Source: an uncultured Bacilli bacterium
GTDB taxonomy: Bacteria > Bacillota_I > Bacilli_A > RF39 > UBA660
Length of the DNA stretch: 64,000 bases
Direction of reading: 5' to 3'
Assembly: GCA_934167485.1 (NCBI GenBank)
Contig: CAKPKL010000003.1
Location: forward strand, 74,124 to 138,123
A program made the translations under genes and the position numbers. Positions within the stretch are counted from its first letter, which is position 1. Every line of letters starts with the position of its first letter. Shown here one piece after another: positions 18,245 to 27,367 of the stretch. A model generated the notes under the pieces. It made no database searches. It was not told the DNA's origin and saw only the letters and a program-made list of their open reading frames with translations.

Positions 18245-18857
18245 ACTTACTCCTAATCTTTACCTCTAATAGTGGTATTAAATCCATAGCTTGGTAAGGT
18301 TCTATTATAGATCCTTTTATACTATTTAAATCTGAATATATATTTCTTAGATTACAACTTGATAAATCTATATCTTTTAATTTTGTATTATAAATATTTG
18401 ATAAATTAAAATTAATACTATTAAATATAACTTTATTTAATTTACAATTTTTTATTATAGATTCCTCAAAACTACAATCTTCAAATACACTCTTTATTAT
18501 ATCATTATCAGACATATTTATATATTTACACATAGATCTATCTATTTTAACATTATTAAATGTACAATCTATAAAACTTGTACCATATAATTTACAATTA
18601 ATAAACTCTACTCTATACATAATACTATTAATAAAACTTAAATTAGATAAATCACAATTTTTAAATATAACATCAGTTATATCTAAAGATTCAATACTCG
18701 TATTATTAATACTTACATTTTCAAATATTGAACTATTAATTTTTATATTATTGTTAAACTCAATATTTTTATTTTTAATACTTGTATTACTTATTTCTTC
18801 TTCACATGTTATATCACTATAATCTATATTTATTGAAGGTTTTATTATTTCAAACAT
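18231..18857 (-). CDS. Pentapeptide repeat protein
   Basis: 208 aa of tandem five-residue repeats with L/F/I at the centre: ...DVIFKNCDLSNLSFIN, TFNNVKIDRSM and IYNTKLKDIDLSSCNLRN. They form a right-handed quadrilateral beta-helix. The C-terminal GSIIEPYQAMDLIPLLEVKI resembles the tail of many Bacillota pentapeptide proteins. Some relatives (Qnr, MfpA) shield DNA gyrase from quinolones; nothing here proves that role. It overlaps nifS by 13 bases and is co-transcribed with the redox genes. Confidence 0.85.
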   Translation of the reverse strand: MFEIIKPSINIDYSDITCEEEISNTSIKNKNIEFNNNIKINSSIFENVSINNTSIESLDITDVIFKNCDLSNLSFINSIMYRVEFINCKLYGTSFIDCTFNNVKIDRSMCKYINMSDNDIIKSVFEDCSFEESIIKNCKLNKVIFNSINFNLSNIYNTKLKDIDLSSCNLRNIYSDLNSIKGSIIEPYQAMDLIPLLEVKIRSKYENN

Positions 18858-19972
18858 GTTAATTCCTTATAACAAATATCAAAATATTTCAAAAACTCTT
18901 TTATTTCTTCTTTTGTAGTAATATAAGAAATACTTATTCTTATACTAGAAAGTGCTTTATCATTATCTTGAGTAACTGCATATACTGCCTTAGATTTTGT
19001 ATTAGATGAAGAACAGGCACTTTGAGTTGAAATAAATATATTATATTTTTCTAAAGCATGTAACATAGTTTCGGGTTTTACACCAAGAACACTGATGTTT
19101 AAAATATGTGGGATAGAATAATCATTACTATTTATTCTAACTTTTTCATACTTACTTAATTCTTCTTTCAAATATTTATTTAAATTGTTTACATGATTAT
19201 ATTTTTCATCTAAATTTTCTAAAGCTATTCTTAATGCTTTACTTGTTGACACTATTAGTGGTAAACATGGAGTACCACTTCTATATACTGTTGTACTTTT
19301 ACCTCCATGTATTAAAGGTGTTAACTCTATTTTTTCCTTCTTTATTAATACACCTATTCCTTTTATACCAAAAAATTTATGTGCAGAAAAACTTATTAAA
19401 TCAATATCTTCTAAATTAACTTTAATTTTTCCTATTGCTTGTGTCATATCTGAATGAAAAAAGCATTTTGGATATTCTTTAATTATTTTAGATATTTTAC
19501 CTAATGGTTGTACTATACCAAGTTCACTATTTACTGCATTTATTGATACAAGTATTGTATCATCAGTTAAAAGTTCTTTTAAATTTTCTAAGTCTACTTG
19601 ACCATTCTGATCTAATTTGACAAAATCTACAGTATATCCTTTATCTAATAAGTAATCTATAGGGCCATATATAGAAGAATGTTCTAATGATGTTGTTATA
19701 ATATGCTTACCCCTGTTTTTATATTTTTCACAAATTCCTTTTATAGCTAAATTATTTGATTCACTTGAACCACTAGTATATATTATTTCATCCTTTTTTA
19801 TATTTAAAAGATTAGCTATTTGTTCTGTTGCTTTATCTATTAAGTTTTTAGATTCTACACCTAAAGTGTGAAGAGAATTTGGATTACCTATGTATTCTTT
19901 TGAGCATTTAACAAAAGTATCCAGTACTTCATCACTTGTCTTAGTAGTAGCGCTATAATCTAAATAAATCAT
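18845..19972 (-). CDS. Cysteine desulfurase (NifS/IscS family)
   Basis: 375 aa class V PLP enzyme. MIYLDYSATTKTSDEVLD starts the fold, SGSSESNNLAIKGI binds cofactor phosphate, and SAHKFFGIKGIGVLI carries the PLP lysine. STQSACSSSNTKSKAV is the flexible catalytic Cys loop. It supplies sulfur for Fe-S clusters or thiolated tRNA. The start has GAGGTGAT upstream and no iscU is adjacent, so the acceptor (for example MnmA) is elsewhere. Confidence 0.92.
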   Translation of the reverse strand: MIYLDYSATTKTSDEVLDTFVKCSKEYIGNPNSLHTLGVESKNLIDKATEQIANLLNIKKDEIIYTSGSSESNNLAIKGICEKYKNRGKHIITTSLEHSSIYGPIDYLLDKGYTVDFVKLDQNGQVDLENLKELLTDDTILVSINAVNSELGIVQPLGKISKIIKEYPKCFFHSDMTQAIGKIKVNLEDIDLISFSAHKFFGIKGIGVLIKKEKIELTPLIHGGKSTTVYRSGTPCLPLIVSTSKALRIALENLDEKYNHVNNLNKYLKEELSKYEKVRINSNDYSIPHILNISVLGVKPETMLHALEKYNIFISTQSACSSSNTKSKAVYAVTQDNDKALSSIRISISYITTKEEIKEFLKYFDICYKELTCLK

Positions 19973-20015
19973 TTTATCACCTCATACATTATCCATTTTA
20001 ACACATTTATAAAAA

Positions 20016-20040
20016 ATAAAAAAGAGGTTAACCTCTTTTT
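20016..20040. terminator. Terminator between the YjcZ-like gene and nifS
   Basis: Perfect palindrome AGAGGTTAACCTCT with T-runs on both sides; it directly follows the stop of the 20039-20170 gene. Confidence 0.75.
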
Positions 20041-20170
20041 ACAAATAAGCTCCTAGTATTATAGCTAGTAATATGTATAATACTATTATAATTACAAATG
20101 AATTATTTTTTCTGCATCCTACTTCAACAGTATTATTGCAGGAACTATTACAAGAATTATTTGTACTCAT
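20039..20170 (-). CDS. YjcZ-like small membrane protein, 43 aa
   Basis: MSTNNSCNSSCNNTVEVGC precedes one helix, SFVIIIVLYILLAIILGAYL, that ends the protein. YjcZ-family spore proteins share this plan: a short polar, Cys- or Gly-rich head and a tail like FxLIVVLFILLIIVGA. GGGAGGTG lies seven bases before the ATG at 20170. Family members are found in spores of Bacillus. It forms a pair with the next gene. Confidence 0.75.
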   Translation of the reverse strand: MSTNNSCNSSCNNTVEVGCRKNNSFVIIIVLYILLAIILGAYL

Positions 20171-20182
20171 TATAACACCTCC

Positions 20183-20269
20183 CTAAATATATGCTCCAAG
20201 TATGATTATTAAAAGAATAAATAATACTAAAACGATAGCTGCTCCAGATACACCAGAATTACAACACAT
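20183..20269 (-). CDS. YjcZ-like small membrane protein, 28 aa
   Basis: The 28-residue product begins MCCNSGVSG and has one helix, AAIVLVLFILLIIILGAYI, running to its end. The Shine-Dalgarno AAGGAGGAAAG is strong. Its tail matches that of the downstream 43-aa protein, so the two are tandem relatives separated by 12 bases. Known YjcZ proteins are spore components of unknown role. Confidence 0.75.
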   Translation of the reverse strand: MCCNSGVSGAAIVLVLFILLIIILGAYI

Positions 20270-20340
20270 ATAATCTTTCCTCCTTTTTTTATCTTTTCAC
20301 AGTATTTTATGAAATTTTTGTAAATATGTGAGCATTTATG

Positions 20341-20369
20341 TTGAAATTTCAATTTTTATTTGCTAAAAT
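20341..20369 (+). promoter_or_regulatory. prsA promoter
   Basis: TTGAAA (20341-20346), 17 nt, TAAAAT (20364-20369), about 55 bases before the start at 20424. Confidence 0.65.
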
Positions 20370-20423
20370 AATAATTGTATGATGATGATGCATCGTATTA
20401 TAAGGAAAGGAGAGGCAAAGAAT

Positions 20424-21632
20424 ATGCCAAAGAAAGAAACAGAAAAGAATACAAAGGGTTCTAAAAAAGCAACTAAAAAAACTGTTTCTAAAACTACTAA
20501 AAAAGTTGAACCAAAAGTAGTAGAAGAAAAAAAAGTTGAAACAGTTAAACCAGTTGTTACTGAAAAAAAGAAAGGAAAAGAAAAATCACTAGTTGATAAA
20601 ATTATGAGTAATACTCCATTTGTTATTTCTCTATGCATTATTGTAATACTAATAGCTACTTTAATATTTGTATTATGTACTAAGAGAATCCCAAAAACTT
20701 CTAAAGGTGATGATATAATAGCTACTGTTAAAGGTAAAACTATTACAGCTGAAGATTTATATAAGGAATTAAAAGAAGCAAATGGTACAGATTCTTTAAT
20801 TAATGTAATTGATTCTTACATAGCTGAAAAAGAAGTTGAGATAACTAAAGAAGATGAAGAATATGTTAAGCAAATAGTAGATTACTACAAAGACTATGCT
20901 GAATATTATAAAACTGATTTAGCTACATTCTTAGCAAACTATGTTGGGCTTACAGGTATATCTACTGAAAAAGAATTTAGTGAATATGTTTTAAAAGATT
21001 ATAAGAAAACTTTAGCAGTTCAAAAATTTATTGGAGACAATGCTAAAGATGATGAGTTGAAAGAATATTATAAAAAGAACTATTCTGATACATTAACAGT
21101 TAAACATATTTTAATAGAAGTTGATAGTGAAGCTGAAGATAAAGATAAAGCTGATAAAGAAGCTTATGATGCAGCTGTTAAATTAATTCAAAAATTAAAG
21201 AAAACTGATAAAGATAAATTAGATAAGAAATTTGAAGAATTAGCTAAAGATAATTCTGATGATACTGAAACTTATTCAAATGGTGGTTTAATTGAAGATT
21301 TTGCTAAAAAAGATGTAGAAGAAGCTTTCTATGAAGCAGCTAGCAAACTTAAAGATGGTGAATACACTACTGAACCAGTTAAAACAAGTTATGGTTATCA
21401 TATAATTTTAAAAGTTAGTTCAAAACCTGTTGAAAAATTTGATAAAATCAAAGATGAAGTTAAGAAAGCATATGCTAAAGACTTACTTCAAAATGATACA
21501 ACACTTCAAGTTACTAAATGGGATGAATTAAGAAAACAATATAAATTATCTATTAAAGATGATCAAATAAAAGAAGCATATGAAAAAACAGTTAAAGATG
21601 CTAAAAAAACTGATACAAAAACAGAGAAATAA
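20424..21632 (+). CDS. prsA: PrsA-like peptidyl-prolyl isomerase, membrane-anchored
   Basis: 402 aa from the ATG at 20424, which has AAGGAAAGGAGAGG upstream; earlier in-frame ATGs are in a repeated ATGATG stretch without such a site. A Lys-rich cytoplasmic tail (1-60) leads to one helix (about 65-85), then an SurA-like helical region and the parvulin domain (about 225-345) with TVKHILIEVDS, SNGGLIEDF and TSYGYHIILKV. Known PrsA proteins fold exported proteins and are lipoproteins; this one has no lipobox and is instead an N-in signal-anchor protein with an extended basic tail. Confidence 0.85.
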   Translation: MPKKETEKNTKGSKKATKKTVSKTTKKVEPKVVEEKKVETVKPVVTEKKKGKEKSLVDKIMSNTPFVISLCIIVILIATLIFVLCTKRIPKTSKGDDIIATVKGKTITAEDLYKELKEANGTDSLINVIDSYIAEKEVEITKEDEEYVKQIVDYYKDYAEYYKTDLATFLANYVGLTGISTEKEFSEYVLKDYKKTLAVQKFIGDNAKDDELKEYYKKNYSDTLTVKHILIEVDSEAEDKDKADKEAYDAAVKLIQKLKKTDKDKLDKKFEELAKDNSDDTETYSNGGLIEDFAKKDVEEAFYEAASKLKDGEYTTEPVKTSYGYHIILKVSSKPVEKFDKIKDEVKKAYAKDLLQNDTTLQVTKWDELRKQYKLSIKDDQIKEAYEKTVKDAKKTDTKTEK

Positions 21633-21651
21633 TTAATTCTCTGTTTTTTTT
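21619..21651. terminator. Shared terminator of prsA and recX
   Basis: ACAGAGAA/TTCTCTGT with loop TAATTAA and T-runs in both directions, between convergent genes. Confidence 0.8.
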
Positions 21652-22397
21652 ATTAGTTCATTTATTTTTTCTAACTCAAATCCTTTAGATAACATTTTTT
21701 GTTTTATTTTGTTATTTAACTCTACTCCACTTAACCTATTTTTAAATTTACTATAAATTTTATTAAATTCATTATTTATTATTGAATCATTAACAATTAG
21801 ATTTTGATTTAATATATCTATAACTTGTTCTTTATTATAGCCAAGATTAACCATTTCATTCATTATTTTTTGACTTAATTGATAATTAGAATATTTTCTA
21901 TTATACTTAATTTTTTTAATAATCATTTTCTCTAGTCTATCATTTAAAACACTATAATCTATTTTGTTTAATTCATTCTCTATTACATCTATTGGTATAT
22001 TTTGATTTAATAAATCTATTCTTATTTTATTTATACCATTCTTACTTAAATAAATTTTATCATTAATATATGAGGCACAATACTCAATATCATTTATTAA
22101 TTTTAAATCTTCCAATTTTTTTATAATTGTATCTTTTTTATCAAAATGTTTTTTATCTAAAAAATCAATTATCTCTTTTTTACTTCTTTTCTTTTTTAAT
22201 ATATATTTAACTGTATCATTATATACCTCATAATAAGTAGTATCATTTTTTATCTTTTTATACAAATCATTATCAATATTTTTTTTATATAATAAATTAT
22301 TATCTAATAAAACATTATCAAAAGTAACAAGTTCTTCTCCATCTATTATCATTTTATATTTATTATTCTTTAGTTTTATTATTTTATCTATTCTCAT
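21633..22397 (-). CDS. recX: RecX regulatory protein
   Basis: 254 aa from the ATG at 22397 (GGTGATGG upstream; a TATAAT lies just before, so the longer frame is unlikely). It consists of three-helix repeats, with KYILKKKRSKKEIIDFL and the C-terminal QLSQKIMNEMVNLGYNKEQV matching RecX. RecX modulates RecA filaments. The N-terminal ~60 residues are an extra strand-rich domain common in Bacillota RecX. Confidence 0.8.
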   Translation of the reverse strand: MRIDKIIKLKNNKYKMIIDGEELVTFDNVLLDNNLLYKKNIDNDLYKKIKNDTTYYEVYNDTVKYILKKKRSKKEIIDFLDKKHFDKKDTIIKKLEDLKLINDIEYCASYINDKIYLSKNGINKIRIDLLNQNIPIDVIENELNKIDYSVLNDRLEKMIIKKIKYNRKYSNYQLSQKIMNEMVNLGYNKEQVIDILNQNLIVNDSIINNEFNKIYSKFKNRLSGVELNNKIKQKMLSKGFELEKINELIKKTEN

Positions 22398-22442
22398 ACC
22401 ATCACCAATATAATTATAACACAAACAAATGTTTAATACAAG

Positions 22443-22470
22443 AAAAAAATAGATAACTTACGTTATCTAT
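22443..22470 (-). terminator. Terminator after P3
   Basis: ATAGATAAC/GTTATCTAT hairpin followed by TTTTTTT on the minus strand, overlapping the P3 stop. Confidence 0.75.
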
Positions 22471-24046
22471 AGTATTCTAATTCTATATTACTAGGTGTTA
22501 CATTAGTATTTACACTTATTACACTTGTATCTTTATTTATTGAAAGTTCAGGTAATTCTAAAGTTTGTTCTATAGGATTTTGCAAAACATAATTAGCATA
22601 CATATTCTTATTATTGTCTAACCATGTTTTCATTTCATTTAAATTATTAAAATTCCAATATGTATCACAATTATAAAAACCAATACCAGTTCCTTCTATA
22701 TTTGTTATTCCAAACCTTTTTTTATCTGAATAATTATTTAATACAATAGTATTAGGTTTAGCTATTTCATTTGAATTCAAAATGGATAATAAAGTTGGAA
22801 AATAATTATCTGTCCAATTTAAAATATTATTTATATTTAATTTTTTCACACGTCTTACAACTTTTTTATTTTTAAAATCTATATAATCAGAATATTCTCC
22901 TACTTTTCTTAATGGCTCGTCTAAATATATATTTGTTATCATCTCTTTATATGGCTCATATGAGGTGATTTTTGAGCCATTTTCAACTTGAAATTCCGAG
23001 TATATATTACCTCCATCACTATATGCTGCGGATATTAGAATTCTAATATAATTTACATTTTCAGGGACTGCAAATGTGACTTTAGTATCATCTTTATAAT
23101 ATCCTTGATAATATTGATTATAAGTTAAATCTGGTATTTCTATAGAACTATCATTTATTAAATTTTTAAAACTGTCATACATTTTGAAAATTAATCTAGC
23201 ATTACCCTGAATTTTTTTATAACTAATAGACATTATATCTAAAGCATTAACTTTAATATAATCAAATAAGGAACTAGGTGGCAAGCCATTGAAATTTTTA
23301 ACATAAATTTTATTATCCACTACCGTAGTTGGATAATAATTAGGTGCATATTGTATTAAAGAACCATTTACATTAAATAAATTTTTTCCAGTTACTTTTA
23401 TTGGTATTACATATTTTCCTACATTATTACATGCATCTTCTCCATAACTAGAGCAATTATCTTGTGTTACTAAATCGCCTACACTTTCTATATCTACTGG
23501 TGAATCTGGAGTTGGTGTTCCATTTTGAATACTATTTCCATATATTCTATAATTTTCTATTTCTGTTGTTTCATTATTATCTATTAATATACTTGTTCCA
23601 TTTACTTTTGTTAATCCTGTATTATTACATGTAAACTTATTATTTTCTTTTATACAGTTATATCCCTTTATTATGATGTTCTCAAATGTTGCACCATCTT
23701 CATTTACTATTATTCTTCCTCTATCTGGCATATCTCCTTTTACATTTAATACTTTTCCATTATATGTACATTTTCCATCATAACAATTATATATAATTTT
23801 TTCTTTTTCTTTTCCATCTAATACTAAATCAGAATACTCTAACAAAGCTGCTTTTTCTATATTTTTCATTGTTGCTTCCACAGATGACTTCTTTGCTGAA
23901 TCTATTATATCTAATACTATTGGGGTTGCGATTAGTGCGATTATAGCTAGTATTACTATGACTGCTAAAAGCTCTATTAATGTAAATCCTTTTTTCATAC
24001 TATTCTTCTTTCTATTTATACTTTCAAGTAGGATTTTTTTATTCAT
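22463..24046 (-). CDS. Pilin-like surface protein P3 with phage-tail-like passenger
   Basis: 527 aa from the MNKKILL start (24046); the internal MKKGF start (23998) gives 511 aa. After FTLIELLAVIVI and its helix come a cysteine-bearing linker, then NYRIYGNSIQNGTPTPDSPV and VTGKNLFN, the signature of carbohydrate-binding modules in Bacillota prophage tail proteins. A central module (DNA 22961-23375) is specific to P3. The C-terminal part (YEPYKE onward, IDFKNKKVVRRV) is nearly identical to P6. Its promoter overlaps the end of the GGDEF gene. Likely a surface adhesin. Confidence 0.8.
   Translation of the reverse strand: MNKKILLESINRKKNSMKKGFTLIELLAVIVILAIIALIATPIVLDIIDSAKKSSVEATMKNIEKAALLEYSDLVLDGKEKEKIIYNCYDGKCTYNGKVLNVKGDMPDRGRIIVNEDGATFENIIIKGYNCIKENNKFTCNNTGLTKVNGTSILIDNNETTEIENYRIYGNSIQNGTPTPDSPVDIESVGDLVTQDNCSSYGEDACNNVGKYVIPIKVTGKNLFNVNGSLIQYAPNYYPTTVVDNKIYVKNFNGLPPSSLFDYIKVNALDIMSISYKKIQGNARLIFKMYDSFKNLINDSSIEIPDLTYNQYYQGYYKDDTKVTFAVPENVNYIRILISAAYSDGGNIYSEFQVENGSKITSYEPYKEMITNIYLDEPLRKVGEYSDYIDFKNKKVVRRVKKLNINNILNWTDNYFPTLLSILNSNEIAKPNTIVLNNYSDKKRFGITNIEGTGIGFYNCDTYWNFNNLNEMKTWLDNNKNMYANYVLQNPIEQTLELPELSINKDTSVISVNTNVTPSNIELEYYR
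22551..22902. repeat. 352-bp block identical to 62318-62669 (P3/P6)
   Basis: Read base by base, this stretch of P3 equals the matching stretch of P6, including synonymous sites. It encodes the shared C-terminal module. The neighbouring central modules are unrelated. Confidence 0.85.
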
Positions 24047-24080
24047 TCTTATCCATATCTTCTTATTTTAAACTACAATA

Positions 24081-24113
24081 ATTATAACAAAAAAGATATT
24101 AATAATCAATATC
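24081..24113 (-). promoter_or_regulatory. P3 promoter inside the terminator of the GGDEF gene
   Basis: TTGATT (24104-24109), 17 nt, TATAAT (24081-24086). The hairpin AAGATATT/AATATCTT plus TTTTTT spans the spacer and the last codons of the 24099-26186 gene, so the -35 box is also coding sequence. Confidence 0.7.
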
Positions 24114-26186
24114 TTCTTTATTTTCTTTCATAGCTATTGTTGCTTCATTTACAGCATCATCAACAGTCTTTATTGCATCCGTTATTATACTATAACCACT
24201 AGCTGCACCAAATCCATGTGATAAATTTTTAAATTCTTTATTCAACTTTCTCAAATAAGATATTATTTGTTTTTCACTATATCCTACAAGATATATTAAG
24301 AATTCATTACCATCTGTACGAATTATTTCACTATTTTGCATTTGATGTTGTATTAATATATTTGCAGCTTCAGTTATTACCTTATCTCCTTCTTCTCTAC
24401 CATAATTATCATTTATATATGAAATATTATTTAAATCTATAATTATAATAGACTGTGGATAAACTTCTGAATCATCCCAAGATTCTATTCTACTATTTAA
24501 ATAAGCTCTATTTTTTAATGAAGTAAGCTGATCTATATATTTAATTTTTTCTTCTTTTGTTAAACGTACTTTTTTATTCTTTTTAACATTTTTTAACATA
24601 TATTTAATATGATTTGAAAAATCTATTACAACATATATACCAAATATTATCAATACAACAAACAATAAATATATTATATTTTTATTGTTATATGCAATAT
24701 CGCTATAATTTGATGAAATTAGTTTTTCTGCTGAATTATATGATATATAGAAATTAAATAAATTTTCAAAACTCTTATTATCATCTATATCATTAATAAC
24801 ATAATTATAATTGTCAAAACCATTTAATAAGTAACTTATTCTAGTATCTTTAAATGAAGAAGTTTTGTAATAGTTATAATTTTCTAAATCTGTAATTACT
24901 ATATCTTTAGCACTAAAGTCTTTTAATAAATCTTTCATATTACTATATAGTTTTACTTTAATACCTCTATCAGTTAAATATTTTTCTAAATAAGTATCTT
25001 TAATTGTAAGTACTTCTTTACCCGTTAGGGAATGTATACCATCTATTGGAGTTTTATCACTTATTCCTGATACTATAACTAAGTCTTTTTTTAATACACC
25101 TACTGTACTATAAATTTGATTACTATAATTTGTTGAATCAGTAATATTAAGCATAAAATCTATTTTATTAGTATTAAAATCTTTTAATAAACTACTAACA
25201 CTATTATATCTAGTATATGTAATTGAAAGATCTGAAAAATCTTTAAATTTTTTTAACAACAAACCACTTAAGCCAGATATTTTATTGTTATCTAAATAGT
25301 TATATACACCATAATCTATAAATCCATATTTATAGTTTTTACTTTTTAATTCTTTTTGATCTACATCGCTTAAATTTTTGAAACTATAATAATTATTTAA
25401 TAAATTTACATTATATTGCTTTTCATAATTATCCTCTTCCCAAAGACTATAAGCTTTATTTAATATACTGTTTAGTTCAACTGAACCATTTGTTTCTAAA
25501 GTTAAATATTTATTTAAATCATTAAATTGGAAAGAAATATTATAATTATTTTGAATTAATTCTTTTGTAATTAATAATTTAGGTAAAATTATTCCATTTA
25601 TTGGGTTTTCTTGCATTCCATTATCTAAATTAGTTTTAGAAGAATTATAAGCCTCTTTTAATTCTATATAAGAACCATATTCTACAAATTCTACATTTTG
25701 GCCTTCAAAATAATTTCCTATTATTTCAGTGTCTGAAGAACAAATTCCAATTTTCAAATTAGTTATATTTGATACTTTACTAAATTGTCTATTATCTAAT
25801 GTAAGTAAAACTAAATTATCTTTATTTAATACTATATCATTATCATTAATTGAATTTTTTACAACCAATTTATATTCATATTCAACTGTATCTCCTAATT
25901 TATATGGAATGAAATTAAAATTTAGAGAATATTTATCAGTTACATATTCTAAATAATCATAAACAATGCCCTCACCTTCATAACTAAATATAGATACATC
26001 GTTTAACAAGGCAACATCAATCATATTTCTTTTATTGGAATCAATCCATTTGTTTTCATTTAATGTAAGAGCATATTTATTTTTATAATTAAAAAATAAA
26101 TATACACCTCCCAATACACTAGCTAATAATACTATTACAATTGCAATTGTTATTAATTTTCCCTTTTTTCTTTTTATATCTTTCAT
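24099..26186 (-). CDS. Solute-binding-like sensor with degenerate GGDEF domain
   Basis: 695 aa. One helix (about 12-33) exports two periplasmic-binding-type domains (about 50-500, including GFIDYGVYNYLDNNKISGLSG and NTNKIDFMLNITDS). A second helix (about 510-530) and a GGDEF domain (about 555-690) follow. The latter has LTSLKNRAYLN and IDLNNISYINDNYGREEGD, but the signature loop reads RTDGNEF instead of RxGGDEF. A working diguanylate cyclase needs Gly-Gly-Asp/Glu-Glu there, so it is probably a non-catalytic receptor or scaffold. It follows the 26190 gene by three bases and precedes P3. Confidence 0.8.
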   Translation of the reverse strand: MKDIKRKKGKLITIAIVIVLLASVLGGVYLFFNYKNKYALTLNENKWIDSNKRNMIDVALLNDVSIFSYEGEGIVYDYLEYVTDKYSLNFNFIPYKLGDTVEYEYKLVVKNSINDNDIVLNKDNLVLLTLDNRQFSKVSNITNLKIGICSSDTEIIGNYFEGQNVEFVEYGSYIELKEAYNSSKTNLDNGMQENPINGIILPKLLITKELIQNNYNISFQFNDLNKYLTLETNGSVELNSILNKAYSLWEEDNYEKQYNVNLLNNYYSFKNLSDVDQKELKSKNYKYGFIDYGVYNYLDNNKISGLSGLLLKKFKDFSDLSITYTRYNSVSSLLKDFNTNKIDFMLNITDSTNYSNQIYSTVGVLKKDLVIVSGISDKTPIDGIHSLTGKEVLTIKDTYLEKYLTDRGIKVKLYSNMKDLLKDFSAKDIVITDLENYNYYKTSSFKDTRISYLLNGFDNYNYVINDIDDNKSFENLFNFYISYNSAEKLISSNYSDIAYNNKNIIYLLFVVLIIFGIYVVIDFSNHIKYMLKNVKKNKKVRLTKEEKIKYIDQLTSLKNRAYLNSRIESWDDSEVYPQSIIIIDLNNISYINDNYGREEGDKVITEAANILIQHQMQNSEIIRTDGNEFLIYLVGYSEKQIISYLRKLNKEFKNLSHGFGAASGYSIITDAIKTVDDAVNEATIAMKENKEDIDY

Positions 26187-26189
26187 GTG

Positions 26190-26645
26190 TCACCTACTCC
26201 ATACAAATTCAGAACTTGTCTTGTATTTATATCCAATTTTTGGATATACCTCACTTTTTTCATTATTACTCTTAACATATATTTCTATATCATAAAATTC
26301 TCTATTTTTTTCACTTATTTTTTCTATAGATTTATTTGATACATCTTTTATAGTATCAAATTCTACATCATCTTTTAAATTAACAAGTATTTTTATTATT
26401 TTAACATTTGCATAAACATCAACTGAATCAACTGATTCTATTTTTTTTAGTTCATCTTTAACATCATTTATTTCATTTTTTGTAAGTTTGTAATTTTCAA
26501 TTCCTTCTAATCTATTACTATTAGATCCAGAAAATAAGTTTTTATAAATTAATACCCCTAAAACAATGATTGCTAAAGCAACTACACCAATTACTATATA
26601 TTTTACATATTTATTATTTTTGGTCTTACTACTTTTCTTTTTCAT
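26190..26645 (-). CDS. Membrane-anchored protein, unknown
   Basis: 151 aa. A basic N-terminus and one helix (about 14-36, YIVIGVVALAIIVLGVLIY) are followed by an extracellular alpha/beta domain with VDSVDVYANVKIIKILVNL. That segment loosely resembles the fold of YhcN/YlaJ spore lipoproteins, but no family motif is clear. It is three bases upstream of the GGDEF sensor, so the two are co-expressed. GAGGTGAA precedes the start. Confidence 0.6.
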   Translation of the reverse strand: MKKKSSKTKNNKYVKYIVIGVVALAIIVLGVLIYKNLFSGSNSNRLEGIENYKLTKNEINDVKDELKKIESVDSVDVYANVKIIKILVNLKDDVEFDTIKDVSNKSIEKISEKNREFYDIEIYVKSNNEKSEVYPKIGYKYKTSSEFVWSR

Positions 26646-26657
26646 ATTTCACCTCAT

Positions 26658-26690
26658 TAAAAAGCTAGAAGAATTATTTTTCTTCTTGCT
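26658..26690 (-). terminator. Terminator after the YtxH gene
   Basis: AGAAGAA/TTCTTCT extended by AGC/GCT pairing, then TTTTT on the minus strand. Confidence 0.6.
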
Positions 26691-27093
26691 CTAATTTTTT
26701 TAAAATTTCTTTAGTAACTGCTATAGCTTTCTCTTTTACAATAGTTGCTGATTTTTCAAGTACAGGAGTTCCTTTTTCTATTACATACTCAACTAAATCC
26801 TCTGATTTACTTTTTATTTCCTCAGCTTTTCTTTTAGCTATTTTTAATGCTTTCTCTTTATCTAACTCAGAGATTTCATTCATTATATCGTCAATTTTAG
26901 TTTGAATATTAGCCTTTACTTCCTCTGAATCAATATTTTTAGCTTTAAGAACTAAATCATTAATTTTTCTTTTTAATAATTCTCTATTTTCTTTTCCAGT
27001 TTTAGTAGTGAATAGCATTCCTATTCCTGCTCCAATAGCTCCTCCAAGTAAAAACTTTCCTAAACCACTTTTTTTATTCTTGCTCATCTTCAT
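26674..27093 (-). CDS. YtxH domain protein
   Basis: 139 aa. GLGKFLLGGAIGAGIGMLFTTKTGKE is the glycine-rich membrane segment of YtxH proteins, followed by a Lys/Glu coiled coil. YtxH proteins accompany general stress genes in Bacillus; the function is not known. It overlaps the DUF948-like gene by 20 bases. Confidence 0.8.
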   Translation of the reverse strand: MKMSKNKKSGLGKFLLGGAIGAGIGMLFTTKTGKENRELLKRKINDLVLKAKNIDSEEVKANIQTKIDDIMNEISELDKEKALKIAKRKAEEIKSKSEDLVEYVIEKGTPVLEKSATIVKEKAIAVTKEILKKLEQEEK

Positions 27094-27367
27094 CTTTTCC
27101 TTTCTTTTTTCTTAACAAGACATTTATAAAACTAGATATTGCACCTATAAATTTATCACTTATAGAAGCAGCATAATCAGTTGTTTTATCAATAATATCA
27201 AATACTCCGTCTACTTTACTCATTTTGCCATTGACATCATCAATAACACCATCTACTTTTTTTAATGTCTTTATTAATTTTATTCCTAATACTATTAAAA
27301 TAATAATTAAAATTATAAGAGCTAAATAAAGAGTAATAACAAGAGCATCATCTAAAGTTATAGTCAT
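27074..27367 (-). CDS. DUF948-like membrane protein
   Basis: 97 aa: an N-terminal helix (ITLYLALIILIIILIVLGI), then KTLKKVDGVIDDVNGKMSKVDGV, a heptad-like region with V-D-G-V repeats as in DUF948, and a basic-acidic tail. DUF948 and YtxH genes are adjacent in many Bacillota, and that context supports the call. Confidence 0.7.
   Translation of the reverse strand: MTITLDDALVITLYLALIILIIILIVLGIKLIKTLKKVDGVIDDVNGKMSKVDGVFDIIDKTTDYAASISDKFIGAISSFINVLLRKKKGKDEDEQE

Noticed and set aside
20379..20423. Earlier ATG codons (ATGATGATGATG) for prsA
   Set aside because: No Shine-Dalgarno sequence before them; a strong one precedes the ATG at 20424. The repeat is too short to treat as a variable tract.
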